Below are positions 1-10,088 of a stretch of 64,000 nt of DNA, piece after piece; the first letter of the stretch is position 1, and each line of letters starts with the position of its first letter. This DNA is from Methanococcus maripaludis (GTDB taxonomy: Archaea > AGJL01 > Methanococci > Methanococcales > Methanococcaceae): contig NZ_JACDUL010000001.1 in NCBI RefSeq assembly GCF_013760955.1, positions 24,481 through 88,480 of the forward strand, written 5' to 3'. Under the pieces are notes generated by a model that worked only from the letters and a program-made list of their open reading frames with translations, was not told the DNA's origin and searched no databases. A program made the position numbers and the translations under genes.

Positions 1-1616
<1,616 letters not shown>

Positions 1617-1691
1617 CTTCTAATTATTTTTTAATTTTGCTTTTTTCGGATAAGTTTTTTAAAATAGTAATTAAATCATTTTTGCCACTTT

Positions 1692-2076
1692 TTGAAATTT
1701 TTATGGATATTTTCAGATTACAAGAAATACAAAGAAATCTATAAAAAACTAATGAAATCAGAAATTATGGCTAAATTTCAGTTAAATAGCTCCGATAAAG
1801 AATATATTAAAGATAAAGGGATAAATAATATTGAAAACCATGCATATGATTTTATAAAACTTAAAATTAAGCCAAAATCCATAAAAAATGATGGAAAACA
1901 GACTCCCATGAAAGGATATCCTGTATTTACCGCACAGCATGCAACTGCAACATGCTGTAGGGATTGTATTGAAAAATGGCATAAATTTCCAAAAAAATAA
2001 GGAATTAACTGATGTCGAAGTTGAATACCTCGTTGGACTAATCATGTTTTGGATAAACATTCAGATGATGGATTAA
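1692..2076 (+). pseudogene. DUF4186 family protein, frameshifted near the 3' end
   Basis: The translation matches my recollection of DUF4186: a basic N-terminal part, then KNDGKQTPM, GYPVFTAQHATATCC and CIEKWH. The frame stops at 1998 straight after KFPKK. One frame over, the expected family C-terminus continues (NKELTDVEVEYLVGLIMFWI) to a stop at 2074-2076. The break lies in a run of seven A (1991-1997); six A would restore one frame. There is no GGTG-like ribosome-binding site before the TTG at 1692 or the internal ATG at 1752, which fits gene decay. A sequencing error or ribosomal slippage remain possible. The molecular function of the family is not known to me. Confidence 0.7.
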
Positions 2077-2153
2077 CCCAATTTACGAACGATTTCGATA
2101 CATTTAAAAAGTCATGAACGTTATAAACTAGTAACTTATGATATGGTGAAAAC

Positions 2154-2702
2154 ATGAACAAAATTGTTTTGATATTGTCGCTCGTTTTGATAAGCAGTTT
2201 TTGCCTCTGTACCGATAAAACGGATAGCGGAAGTGAAGATTTAAGTGAATTTAGCAGCACAATTGTACTTCAGTTTGGCGAAACCACAGTGAATGTACCT
2301 TTAAGAGCACCAATAAACGATTCGATGACTACAACGTTAATAAATACGAATGATTCAGAGATAAAAAGCGACTATACAAGTGGAAACTACAAAATAATGT
2401 ACTTTGAATATGATTTCAATCTTTCAAATGAAGAAGGCGGTATTGTACTTACAGACCTTGTTTCAAAGGTGAGCTTCTTTACTACAGCATATCCTTACGT
2501 AATTGCTGACCAGACTTTGTTTAACAATACCGAAGACATTGCAAAAGTAAAAAACAGCAATCAAACGCTTGTTATTCAGATTGAAAGAAGCAATAGTTCT
2601 GCAACAATTGAAAAATACAACAACACTTACGTAATCGAAGGGAATTCATTGAATGAACTCGATAAAGCAGAATCAAGATTTGTAATTGCAATGCTTTCAT
2701 AA
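2154..2702 (+). CDS. Secreted lipoprotein of unknown function
   Basis: Predicted 182-aa protein with a short basic N-terminus, a hydrophobic core and a cysteine-containing cleavage region (LISSFCLC) like an archaeal lipobox. The mature part is rich in Asn-X-Ser/Thr sequons (NDS, NLS, NNT, NQT, NSS), as expected for N-glycosylated methanococcal envelope proteins. The start has a good GGTG five bases upstream. No known domain recognised. It stands alone between the broken DUF4186 gene and an ABC transporter operon. Confidence 0.75.
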   Translation: MNKIVLILSLVLISSFCLCTDKTDSGSEDLSEFSSTIVLQFGETTVNVPLRAPINDSMTTTLINTNDSEIKSDYTSGNYKIMYFEYDFNLSNEEGGIVLTDLVSKVSFFTTAYPYVIADQTLFNNTEDIAKVKNSNQTLVIQIERSNSSATIEKYNNTYVIEGNSLNELDKAESRFVIAMLS

Positions 2703-2881
2703 AGTTATTTTTAATTTATTTTCTTATTTTGATATTTTTTCTTAATCGAAATTAATCAGCCTTTTTTTACCGAATTATCTAAAAAATTTTGCTTTGAATG
2801 TTTTACATTTAAATAGTTAAACTTTTTTATATTCTAATAACAATAATCACGTTAGTTAGTTTTTTAATACGGTGAATTTAA

Positions 2882-3643
2882 ATGAAATTACTAAAAAACC
2901 TTACTTTACCAGTACTTGGAATTTTAGCATGGGAACTTCTTGCAATTTATTTAAATAACCCCGTAATTCTTCCAAAAGTTGAAAGTGTAATTTCAATTCT
3001 TTTAAATCCGGGAGTAGGAATACTTGGAACCGGGAATTTAATTGAAAATACGATTGTAAGTATCGAACGGGTTTTGATAGGCTTTTTGATTGCCGGAGCT
3101 TTTGCAATTCCTATCGGCATTCTTATGGGCTACTATTCACTTATAAATGACTTATTAGATATGACAGTTGAACTTTTTAGACCAATACCGCCACTTGCCT
3201 GGGTTCCACTTGCACTTGCATGGTTTGGAATTGGTGAGTCGTCAATGCATTTTATTATTTTTATAGGTGCATTTTTCCCAATTTTGATAAACACGATTTC
3301 AGGCGTTAAAAGTGTGCCTGTAATCATGGTTGAAGCTGCAAAAACGCTTGGAGGATCTACAAAAGATATTTTAAAGAGTGTCATAGTTCCCGCATCTTCT
3401 CCTGACATTTTAACAGGCCTTAGAATTGGAGCAGGCATTGCATGGATGTGTGTTGTTGCTGCAGAAATGCTTCCTGGAAGTGATGCAGGACTTGGATACC
3501 TGATCATGTATGCATACTCTTTGAGCAAAATGAACGTTGTAGTCGCTTCGATGATAATAATTGGAATAATTGGAATAATTCTTGATAAAGGACTTAGATA
3601 TATTGAAACTAAATATTTCTGCTGGAAAAAAATGATGAAATAA
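2882..3643 (+). CDS. ABC transporter permease, SsuC/TauC type
   Basis: 253-aa integral membrane protein of the binding-protein-dependent permease family used for sulfonate, taurine, nitrate or similar small anions. Several hydrophobic segments flank the cytoplasmic EAA loop (EAAKTLGGSTKDIL, about residues 155-168) that docks on the ATPase. GGTG precedes the ATG. The ATPase gene follows after 34 bp, so the two form an operon. No binding-protein gene adjoins. The nearest candidate of the right family in this window is the SsuA-like lipoprotein at 62580-63728. The substrate cannot be told from sequence. Confidence 0.88.
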   Translation: MKLLKNLTLPVLGILAWELLAIYLNNPVILPKVESVISILLNPGVGILGTGNLIENTIVSIERVLIGFLIAGAFAIPIGILMGYYSLINDLLDMTVELFRPIPPLAWVPLALAWFGIGESSMHFIIFIGAFFPILINTISGVKSVPVIMVEAAKTLGGSTKDILKSVIVPASSPDILTGLRIGAGIAWMCVVAAEMLPGSDAGLGYLIMYAYSLSKMNVVVASMIIIGIIGIILDKGLRYIETKYFCWKKMMK

Positions 3644-3677
3644 ATTACTTTAATAACTTAAATCGGACGGATTAATT

Positions 3678-4442
3678 ATGTCAGTTCTAGAACTTAAAAA
3701 TCTTATCAAAAAATTTGGAAACGGTAAAAAGGACCTCGTTGCAGTTGATAATGTAGATTTATCAGTACAACATAATGAATTTGTATCAATAGTTGGACCT
3801 AGTGGCTGTGGAAAATCCACAATCTTAAGAATGATTGCAGGACTTGAAACTCCAACATCAGGTGGAATTTACTTAGATGAAAAGGAAGTTTTAGGGCCTG
3901 ATGCAGATCGGGGAATGGTATTTCAACAGTATACGCTTCTTCCGTGGAAAACAGTTCTTCAAAACGTTACTTTTGGACTTGAAATTAAAAAAATTCCAAA
4001 AGACGAAAGAATTGAAACTGCCAAAAAATTTATAAAAATGGTTGGACTCGAAGAATTTTGCGATTCATATCCTTATGAATTGAGCGGTGGAATGCAGCAA
4101 AGAGTTGCAATTGCAAGAACTCTTGCAAATAATCCAAAAATTGTGCTGATGGACGAACCCTTTGGGGCCCTTGATACGCAGACTAGGGCAGTTTTACAAG
4201 ATCACCTCTTAAAAATATGGGAAACTGAAAAAAAAACTGTTGTTTTTGTAACGCACAGTGTAGATGAGGCAGTTTATTTATCTGACCGTGTTGTCGTGAT
4301 GACAGCACGACCTGGAAAGATAAAAAGCATTATCGATATAGATTTAGATAGGCCTAGAAAAAGAACTAGCGTCGAATTCTTAGAATACAAGAAAAAAATA
4401 ATCGATGACTTAAAATCGGAAGTTTTGAAAACTTACATTTAA
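3678..4442 (+). CDS. ABC transporter ATP-binding protein, SsuB/TauB type
   Basis: 254-aa nucleotide-binding subunit that powers the permease encoded just upstream. Walker A is GPSGCGKST (about residue 40), the Q-loop lies in MVFQQYTLLPW, the signature is LSGGMQQR, Walker B is IVLMDEPFGALD and the switch histidine is in VFVTHSVDEA. Length and motif spacing are normal for the nitrate/sulfonate/bicarbonate importer class. Substrate unknown. Confidence 0.92.
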   Translation: MSVLELKNLIKKFGNGKKDLVAVDNVDLSVQHNEFVSIVGPSGCGKSTILRMIAGLETPTSGGIYLDEKEVLGPDADRGMVFQQYTLLPWKTVLQNVTFGLEIKKIPKDERIETAKKFIKMVGLEEFCDSYPYELSGGMQQRVAIARTLANNPKIVLMDEPFGALDTQTRAVLQDHLLKIWETEKKTVVFVTHSVDEAVYLSDRVVVMTARPGKIKSIIDIDLDRPRKRTSVEFLEYKKKIIDDLKSEVLKTYI

Positions 4443-4542
4443 TTATTATTTTTATACTCAAATTTATATATCTTAAAAGCATATTCTTTTTTAATGAACT
4501 ATTATTCAAAATATATGAAATTTAATTCATCAAAGGGATACT

Positions 4543-5397
4543 ATGCTGAGGGGAAAAGATGCAACACTTGCTGCAATAATAAATATAATTCTTGACGAAG
4601 AGCCAGAAACTCAGGATGATATTGCAGACAGGTTAAACGTAAGCAGACGATACGTTGCAAAACTGCTAAAACCGCTTGTAGATGGGGGAGCGATACTGCA
4701 CCCTTATGTCGTAAATCTTGAAAAATTAAAAGAATTTGAAGATTATATTGAAACTGATCGATATTTTAAAGAGATTTACGAAACTTTCGATAGGATGGGA
4801 ACTAACGTTATTCAAAATATAGATAAAGTGTTTGATTCATTAAAAACTCATGATTTGGATATTGCCAATAGCATTATTCTTGAAGATTATGCATTGAACC
4901 GGATGGAAGATGAAGTAAACCTCGTAATTAAACTAAAAGCTTCAAAATACATGGACATGAACAGCCTTATGCAGATATCAAATATTGCTGCAAATATCGA
5001 AAGATGCGGTGATTATCTTTCAAATATTGCGGAAGAAGTGGTAAATGGGCTTTTTGTTGACCCTGCAATAAAAAAAGAAATTTTTGAGATACGGGACATA
5101 ATTTCAAAGATGTTCGATCATGCAATGAATATGGTTAAAAATAAAACGATTGATACTGAAATTTACGAATTAGAAGGAAAACTTCACAAAAAACTCGATA
5201 TCATGATGGAAAAACTTTCAGAAAATCCTGATGAAAATTTGAAAGATATTAATCAGTTTATCCAATTTGGAATGTTTTTAAAGGATGTTGAAAGATTCGG
5301 GGATAGAAGTCTTAAAATATTTGAATTGGGTCGTGAATTCCACTACAATATTCCAAAAAATGTTAAAACTCCAGAATATGTAAGAAATTTGAAATAA
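4543..5397 (+). CDS. PhoU-domain regulator with N-terminal winged helix
   Basis: 284 aa. Residues 1-60 look like a winged helix-turn-helix (TQDDIADRLNVSRRYVAKLLKPL). Residues 75-270 form two alpha-helical PhoU repeats, with characteristic IERCGDYLSNIAEEV and VERFGDRSLKIFE segments that carry the metal-binding acidic motifs. Such fusions are archaeal phosphate-response regulators. No pst transporter gene is adjacent, and the ABC pair upstream is of the sulfonate type, so a link to phosphate is by family only. Confidence 0.85.
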   Translation: MLRGKDATLAAIINIILDEEPETQDDIADRLNVSRRYVAKLLKPLVDGGAILHPYVVNLEKLKEFEDYIETDRYFKEIYETFDRMGTNVIQNIDKVFDSLKTHDLDIANSIILEDYALNRMEDEVNLVIKLKASKYMDMNSLMQISNIAANIERCGDYLSNIAEEVVNGLFVDPAIKKEIFEIRDIISKMFDHAMNMVKNKTIDTEIYELEGKLHKKLDIMMEKLSENPDENLKDINQFIQFGMFLKDVERFGDRSLKIFELGREFHYNIPKNVKTPEYVRNLK

Positions 5398-5545
5398 TTT
5401 AATATTAAAATAATTTTGACATAAAACTTTTTAATTCGGCTTTTTTAACGAGATATTAATTAAAGGATGAATTATATATTGTATTTCATCGACATATTTA
5501 AATAATATCACTGCTTATGATGAAAAAACAACTTATGGTGAAATC

Positions 5546-6856
5546 ATGGAATTCTTGGGGAACGAAATGCTTACCGTTGAAGGTAAAAACTTAAAAATTG
5601 ACGGATATGATGCAAGCGAACTTGCTAAAACTTACGGAACTCCACTCTACGTCATGAGTGAAACGCAAACCGTTAAAAACTTTACAAGATACGTTGACTC
5701 ATTTAAAGAATACTCTGAAAAAACCGGAAAAGAATTCATAATTTCATTTGCATACAAAGCAAACACGAACCTTGCTGTAACAAAACTCCTCTCAAAACTC
5801 GGATGTGGTGCAGATATCGTGAGTGCAGGGGAATTGTACATTGCAAAACTTTCAAATGTTCCTTCCGAAAAAATTGTATTTAACGGAAACTGTAAATTAA
5901 AAGAAGAAATTAAAATGGGAATTGAAGCTGAAATAAGAGCATTTAACGTTGACAGCATCAGTGAACTTGTTTTAATTAATGAAACTGCAAAAGAAATGGG
6001 AAAAATTGCAAATGTTGCATTTAGGGTAAATCCAAACGTTGATGCAAAAACGCACCCTAAAATTTCAACAGGAATGAAAAAGAACAAATTCGGGCTCGAC
6101 ATTGAAAGCGGAATTGCACTTGAAACTATTAAAATGGCAGAAAAAATGGAAAACGTAAAAATTGTTGGAATTCACTGCCATATTGGTTCACAACTAACTT
6201 ACATCAGCCCATTTGTTGAAGAAGCTAGGAAAATCATGGATTTCGTAGTTTCACTCAAAAATGAAGGAATTGAAATAAAAGATGTAAATTTAGGTGGGGG
6301 CCTTGGAATCCCATATGATAAAAATACAAAAATCCCTGTTCAAAAAGATCTTTCAAAAGCAGTTCTCGATGTAATTTACGAATACGAAGGAAAAATCGAA
6401 CTTCCAAATTTAATATTGGAACCTGGAAGAAGTTTGGTTGCTACCGCGGGAGTTTTACTTGGAACTGTCGAACACGTCAAAGAAACACCTGTTGCAAAAT
6501 GGATAATGATTGATGCTGGAATGAACGACATGATGAGACCTGCAATCTATGAGGCATACCACGAAATCGTTCCTTGTACCATTAGAGACGAAAAAGAAGT
6601 TGTAAGCGTTGCAGGAGGACTTTGTGAAAGTTCCGATGTATTTGGAAAGGATAGGGAACTCTCAAAAATGGAAGTAAAAGATACCGTTGCAATTTTAGAC
6701 GTTGGAGCATACGGAATCAGCATGGCAAACAACTACAACTCAAGAGGAAAACCTGCAATGATCCTTACAAATGAAAAGGAAGTTTCATTAATCAGAGTTA
6801 GAGAAACCCTTGCAGATTTAATTTCAAAAGATATCGTACCAAACCATCTTTTGTAA
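5546..6856 (+). CDS. lysA: Diaminopimelate decarboxylase
   Basis: 436-aa fold-III PLP enzyme catalysing the last step of lysine synthesis, meso-diaminopimelate to L-lysine plus CO2. The PLP lysine lies in SFAYKANTN, the phosphate-binding glycine loop in LGGGLGIPY, and the active-site segment of the partner subunit in GLCESSDVF. The start is set by GGTG five bases before ATG at 5546. Length is typical. An AT-rich ATTTAAATA element at about 5495 is a plausible TATA box. Confidence 0.96.
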   Translation: MEFLGNEMLTVEGKNLKIDGYDASELAKTYGTPLYVMSETQTVKNFTRYVDSFKEYSEKTGKEFIISFAYKANTNLAVTKLLSKLGCGADIVSAGELYIAKLSNVPSEKIVFNGNCKLKEEIKMGIEAEIRAFNVDSISELVLINETAKEMGKIANVAFRVNPNVDAKTHPKISTGMKKNKFGLDIESGIALETIKMAEKMENVKIVGIHCHIGSQLTYISPFVEEARKIMDFVVSLKNEGIEIKDVNLGGGLGIPYDKNTKIPVQKDLSKAVLDVIYEYEGKIELPNLILEPGRSLVATAGVLLGTVEHVKETPVAKWIMIDAGMNDMMRPAIYEAYHEIVPCTIRDEKEVVSVAGGLCESSDVFGKDRELSKMEVKDTVAILDVGAYGISMANNYNSRGKPAMILTNEKEVSLIRVRETLADLISKDIVPNHLL

Positions 6857-6915
6857 ATTAAGTTATTTTTAAAACTTTTTTAAAAAAATAATAAATATCT
6901 AAAATTTTTAAAGTG

Positions 6916-7467
6916 TTAGTTATTGTAGTTCCAAAGACCTGTTTTTTCAGATTTTGCTGTTTTTTCGGTTTCTAAAAATCCAGCTTTCAATTCAAAATCA
7001 CTAACGTATACTCTTGCAAATCCATATTCTATCAAATTTTCGTTGAAATTTTCATTTTCCAAATATATGTATGCAAGATATCTTCCGTATTTATCCTGTT
7101 TATCACTGTTTTTATCAAAAACTACATATACCGATTTATTTTCAAGAGTATTTCGCGTGTAGTTTGTTGCCAAATGCCCCCAGTAATCTAAATATTCAGT
7201 ATCAGTAATTGGAGTTTCATAATCGATATAATATTCTGAAACACTGTTTTTTTGATAAGTTTCTGGAGTATCAACGCCCAAAAGCCTAATATTATAATCA
7301 ACCCCGTTTGAATCAACGTGCACGGTATCGCCATCAACCACACGAGTGACAGTTCCAGAAAAGTGTTCGTGAGAATCGATAAAGTCCCCTGAATCAATAT
7401 TATCATCAGAAATGCAACCTGAAAAAATCAAAAGTAAAATTGGAGCTAAAAAAATTATCTTTTTCAT
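6916..7467 (-). CDS. Secreted thermonuclease-like lipoprotein
   Basis: 183 aa. A lipoprotein signal (MKKIIFLAPILLLIFSGC) precedes a staphylococcal-nuclease domain. Family catalytic residues are visible: Arg and Glu in RLLGVDTPE and the second Arg in DKYGRYLAYIY, with metal-binding Asp in VVDGDTV. It probably degrades DNA or RNA outside the cell, tethered to the membrane. It starts 7 bp after trmO and ends the cbiD-trmO operon. Role in DNA scavenging is inference. Confidence 0.9.
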   Translation of the reverse strand: MKKIIFLAPILLLIFSGCISDDNIDSGDFIDSHEHFSGTVTRVVDGDTVHVDSNGVDYNIRLLGVDTPETYQKNSVSEYYIDYETPITDTEYLDYWGHLATNYTRNTLENKSVYVVFDKNSDKQDKYGRYLAYIYLENENFNENLIEYGFARVYVSDFELKAGFLETEKTAKSEKTGLWNYNN

Positions 7468-7474
7468 AATAGCC

Positions 7475-7858
7475 CTATAAATCCAGTTCTTTTGAGTATC
7501 TTTTTATATCAATTATTGGAGTTTCTGAAAATGCATCAATTTCTTCGATATATAATTTATTTCCAGAAATTTCTTCAATTTTTACAGTGTAAAGCGCAAT
7601 AGGGTTAGGCCTCATTGGAGATCTTGTAGAAAAAACACCCCTTATCGGGTTATTAATATTTCCTCTCGGGTGAACCTTTAAAGTCTTTCTTTTAGTTTCA
7701 TTGTCAGACCCGTCAAACCATAAAAAAACTAAAATCTTTGAATTTTTGGTTAATCCATCCATCCCACCTAAAAATTCGTCGTAAATTTCTAAATATGAGT
7801 TTTCCCCCTCTTTTTTAAACATCCCGATTTCAAAAATTTTGTATTCCTTTCTGTTCAT
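7475..7858 (-). CDS. trmO: tRNA (adenine37-N6)-methyltransferase, TrmO/TsaA-like
   Basis: 127-aa protein of the TrmO (UPF0066) family, which methylates N6-threonylcarbamoyladenosine at tRNA position 37 using S-adenosylmethionine. Core motifs VHPRGN, GVFSTRSPMRPNPI and the C-terminal TPIIDIKRY are present. I place the start at ATG 7858, preceded by AGGGTTGAT; the upstream TTG at 7885 would overlap cbiD and lacks a binding site. It begins 4 bp after the cbiD stop, so the genes are likely cotranscribed. Confidence 0.88.
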   Translation of the reverse strand: MNRKEYKIFEIGMFKKEGENSYLEIYDEFLGGMDGLTKNSKILVFLWFDGSDNETKRKTLKVHPRGNINNPIRGVFSTRSPMRPNPIALYTVKIEEISGNKLYIEEIDAFSETPIIDIKRYSKELDL

Positions 7859-7862
7859 AATA

Positions 7863-8963
7863 TCAACCCTGATCATATTTTCCAAGCATATTTCCTTTCA
7901 TATTGATTATAATACAGGAAAAATTAATTCCATCCCATCTTGAAGAAAGTCTTTCGACAACTCTTTTTGAAACATTGTCAAAAACTTCTTTTAAAATACC
8001 TTTTTCAGTCAAAATTTCAACTATATCTTCAGTTGTATTTGATTGAAGTATTTTTTGAAGTATTTCTACATCCTGTGTTACTAATGAAGTATAAGCACAG
8101 AGTATTTCGTTTCTTGCATCTGCGACTTTTGAATGGGTGTCAAAAATTCCGCCAGCAAGCTTTACGATTTTTCCAGCGTGTCCAAAGACAGTTATATCTT
8201 TAACACCTTTTTCTTTTGCCTTATTGAGCATGTAGTCCCAAAAATTTGAAACTTCAATAATTTGATCTTCTTCTGCATGTAATAATATTTTAGCATGCTT
8301 TGTTCCAATGTTTCCTGGAACAAATATTAGGTTTTCAAAATTATTTGCTAAAGCTACATCAATTTGTGGCGCGAGTGATTCTTTGTACGCGTCATTTGAC
8401 ATTGGCCGAACGATTCCAGTAGTTCCAAGAATCGAAATTCCGCCAATTATCCCAAGTTTAGGATTTAATGTTTTTTTGGCAATTTCATCCCCATTTGGAA
8501 CTGAAATTTTTACAGTTACACATTCATTATCAGTTAAAAGAGATTTTAAATTAGTTTCAATCATTTCTCTTGGTTTTGGATTTATTGCAGGTTTTCCAAG
8601 CGTTACCTGTAAACCAGATTTTGTAATTATTCCAACACCGATTCCCCCGATAATATCGACATTACTCGATTCTGAACTGTTGTTATCCAAATTAAGAGTA
8701 ACTTCTATTTCGATATCCATTCCATTTGTAATATCGATGTCCTCCCCTGAAAATTTTTCTACCGTTGAAATTGCAGTGTCTCCCTGTTTTTCAATGTTTT
8801 TAATTGGAATAATTAAGGAATCTTCTTTTAAATTTACAATTTCAACAAAATTTAATCTTTCATTATTTTTTAAAAAATAGAGTGCAGAATATGCTCCAGC
8901 AGCAGCACATGCGCCTGTGGTATACCCAAAAGTTTTTTCGAGTCTAAAATCAATCTTGCCCAT
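7863..8963 (-). CDS. cbiD: Cobalt-precorrin-5B (C1)-methyltransferase
   Basis: 366-aa CbiD of the anaerobic corrin pathway; it methylates C1 of cobalt-precorrin-5B. The hallmark N-terminal GYTTGACAAAGA and the glycine-rich IIGGISILGTTGIVRPMS are present, and FGHAGKIVKLAGG lies in the C-terminal half. Start chosen at ATG 8963 with GTGAT upstream; the GTG at 8972 is part of that ribosome-binding site. Other corrin genes in the window (cbiP, cbiT, cbiE, hemB) are scattered, not in one operon. Confidence 0.95.
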   Translation of the reverse strand: MGKIDFRLEKTFGYTTGACAAAGAYSALYFLKNNERLNFVEIVNLKEDSLIIPIKNIEKQGDTAISTVEKFSGEDIDITNGMDIEIEVTLNLDNNSSESSNVDIIGGIGVGIITKSGLQVTLGKPAINPKPREMIETNLKSLLTDNECVTVKISVPNGDEIAKKTLNPKLGIIGGISILGTTGIVRPMSNDAYKESLAPQIDVALANNFENLIFVPGNIGTKHAKILLHAEEDQIIEVSNFWDYMLNKAKEKGVKDITVFGHAGKIVKLAGGIFDTHSKVADARNEILCAYTSLVTQDVEILQKILQSNTTEDIVEILTEKGILKEVFDNVSKRVVERLSSRWDGINFSCIIINMKGNMLGKYDQG

Positions 8964-9003
8964 ATAAATCACAAAATAATCAATATCATAATAAAAATGT
9001 AAG

Positions 9004-10023
9004 TTAATATTCTAAAATTTTTGCATTGCTGAGTTTTTCAAAGCCGTTCTTTTTTACAAGATAGAGGTCTTCAATCCTTACTCCGAAATCATCCGTATAA
9101 ATTCCAGGTTCAATTGTAACAACCATTCCTTCTTTTAATATAACATCTTCTTTTATTTTTGAAGAAATTGCTGGATTTTCGTGAATTTCAACACCTACTC
9201 CGTGTCCAAGAGAATGTATGAAATAATCTTTAAATTCACCCATATGTTCTCTTGCAATCAAATCGAGTTCTTTTACAGAAATTCCTGCCTTTAAATTTTT
9301 TTCCGCCTCTTTTTTCGCAGAATGTACAATATTATAAATTTCCGAATAATTCTTGATGTTTTCATTTAAAATTACTGTTCTCGTAATGTCTGAACAGTAA
9401 CCTTCGTAAAGTGCCCCAATATCCATTAAAAGTATGTTTTTTACAACATCTTCAGAAGGCATTCCATGAGGAAGTCTTGTCTTTTTGTCAGAAATTGCGA
9501 TTGTGTCGAATGAAGGCCTGATACTTCCATTTTTCTTCATAAAATACTCAATTTCTGCTGCAATCTGGTTTTCAGTTAAATTATCATTTTCAAGTGCATA
9601 AGTTGTAGCATGTTCAATTGCACCATCGCTTATTTTTGCAGCTTTTTTAATATTTTCAAGTTCTGCTTTTGTTTTTGTTTCCCGCATTTCCTCGATTTTT
9701 TTAGAAACTAACTTATAATCTTTGACAAACTTTAAAAATCGGATTGGAAGGGAGTCTTCGATTCCATCACAACCTTTAAACGTACTTTCAAAATTTTCGT
9801 AAAGTTCAATACCCAGATTTTTGATCTTGTATCCTTTTGCCATTTCAAAATCGAGTTTTGAAACCTGTAATGTTACAGTGTCTTTTTTAATATCAAAAAT
9901 AAGCATTGAAAAATTTGGAGGGTATTTTTCCAAAAAATAATTTATAGTTTCTTTTTTTGTAATAACCGCCTTTTTTATATCGTTTTCTTTTAGATATTCT
10001 AAAAATTCCCCAAACTTATCCAT
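9004..10023 (-). CDS. Xaa-Pro peptidase, M24B family
   Basis: 339-aa cytoplasmic metallopeptidase that removes residues next to proline (PepQ or PepP-like). The N-terminal half is a creatinase-type domain. The C-terminal pita-bread domain has the five metal ligands: Asp in LLMDIGALYEGY, Asp in CSDITRTV, His in HSLGHGVGVEIHE, and two Glu in TIEPGIYT and VRIEDLYLV. Dipeptidase versus aminopeptidase activity cannot be decided from sequence. GGCGGTTTT precedes the ATG. Confidence 0.92.
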   Translation of the reverse strand: MDKFGEFLEYLKENDIKKAVITKKETINYFLEKYPPNFSMLIFDIKKDTVTLQVSKLDFEMAKGYKIKNLGIELYENFESTFKGCDGIEDSLPIRFLKFVKDYKLVSKKIEEMRETKTKAELENIKKAAKISDGAIEHATTYALENDNLTENQIAAEIEYFMKKNGSIRPSFDTIAISDKKTRLPHGMPSEDVVKNILLMDIGALYEGYCSDITRTVILNENIKNYSEIYNIVHSAKKEAEKNLKAGISVKELDLIAREHMGEFKDYFIHSLGHGVGVEIHENPAISSKIKEDVILKEGMVVTIEPGIYTDDFGVRIEDLYLVKKNGFEKLSNAKILEY

Positions 10024-10088
10024 AAAACCGCCTTTTTAATTAAATAATTTATTAAATACTAATTTTTAAAAATTGAAAACTAATTATT

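Noticed and set aside
8308-8880. Long open frame antisense to cbiD
   Set aside because: Cassette of AT-rich antisense codons opposite a conserved gene, with no binding site or motif.
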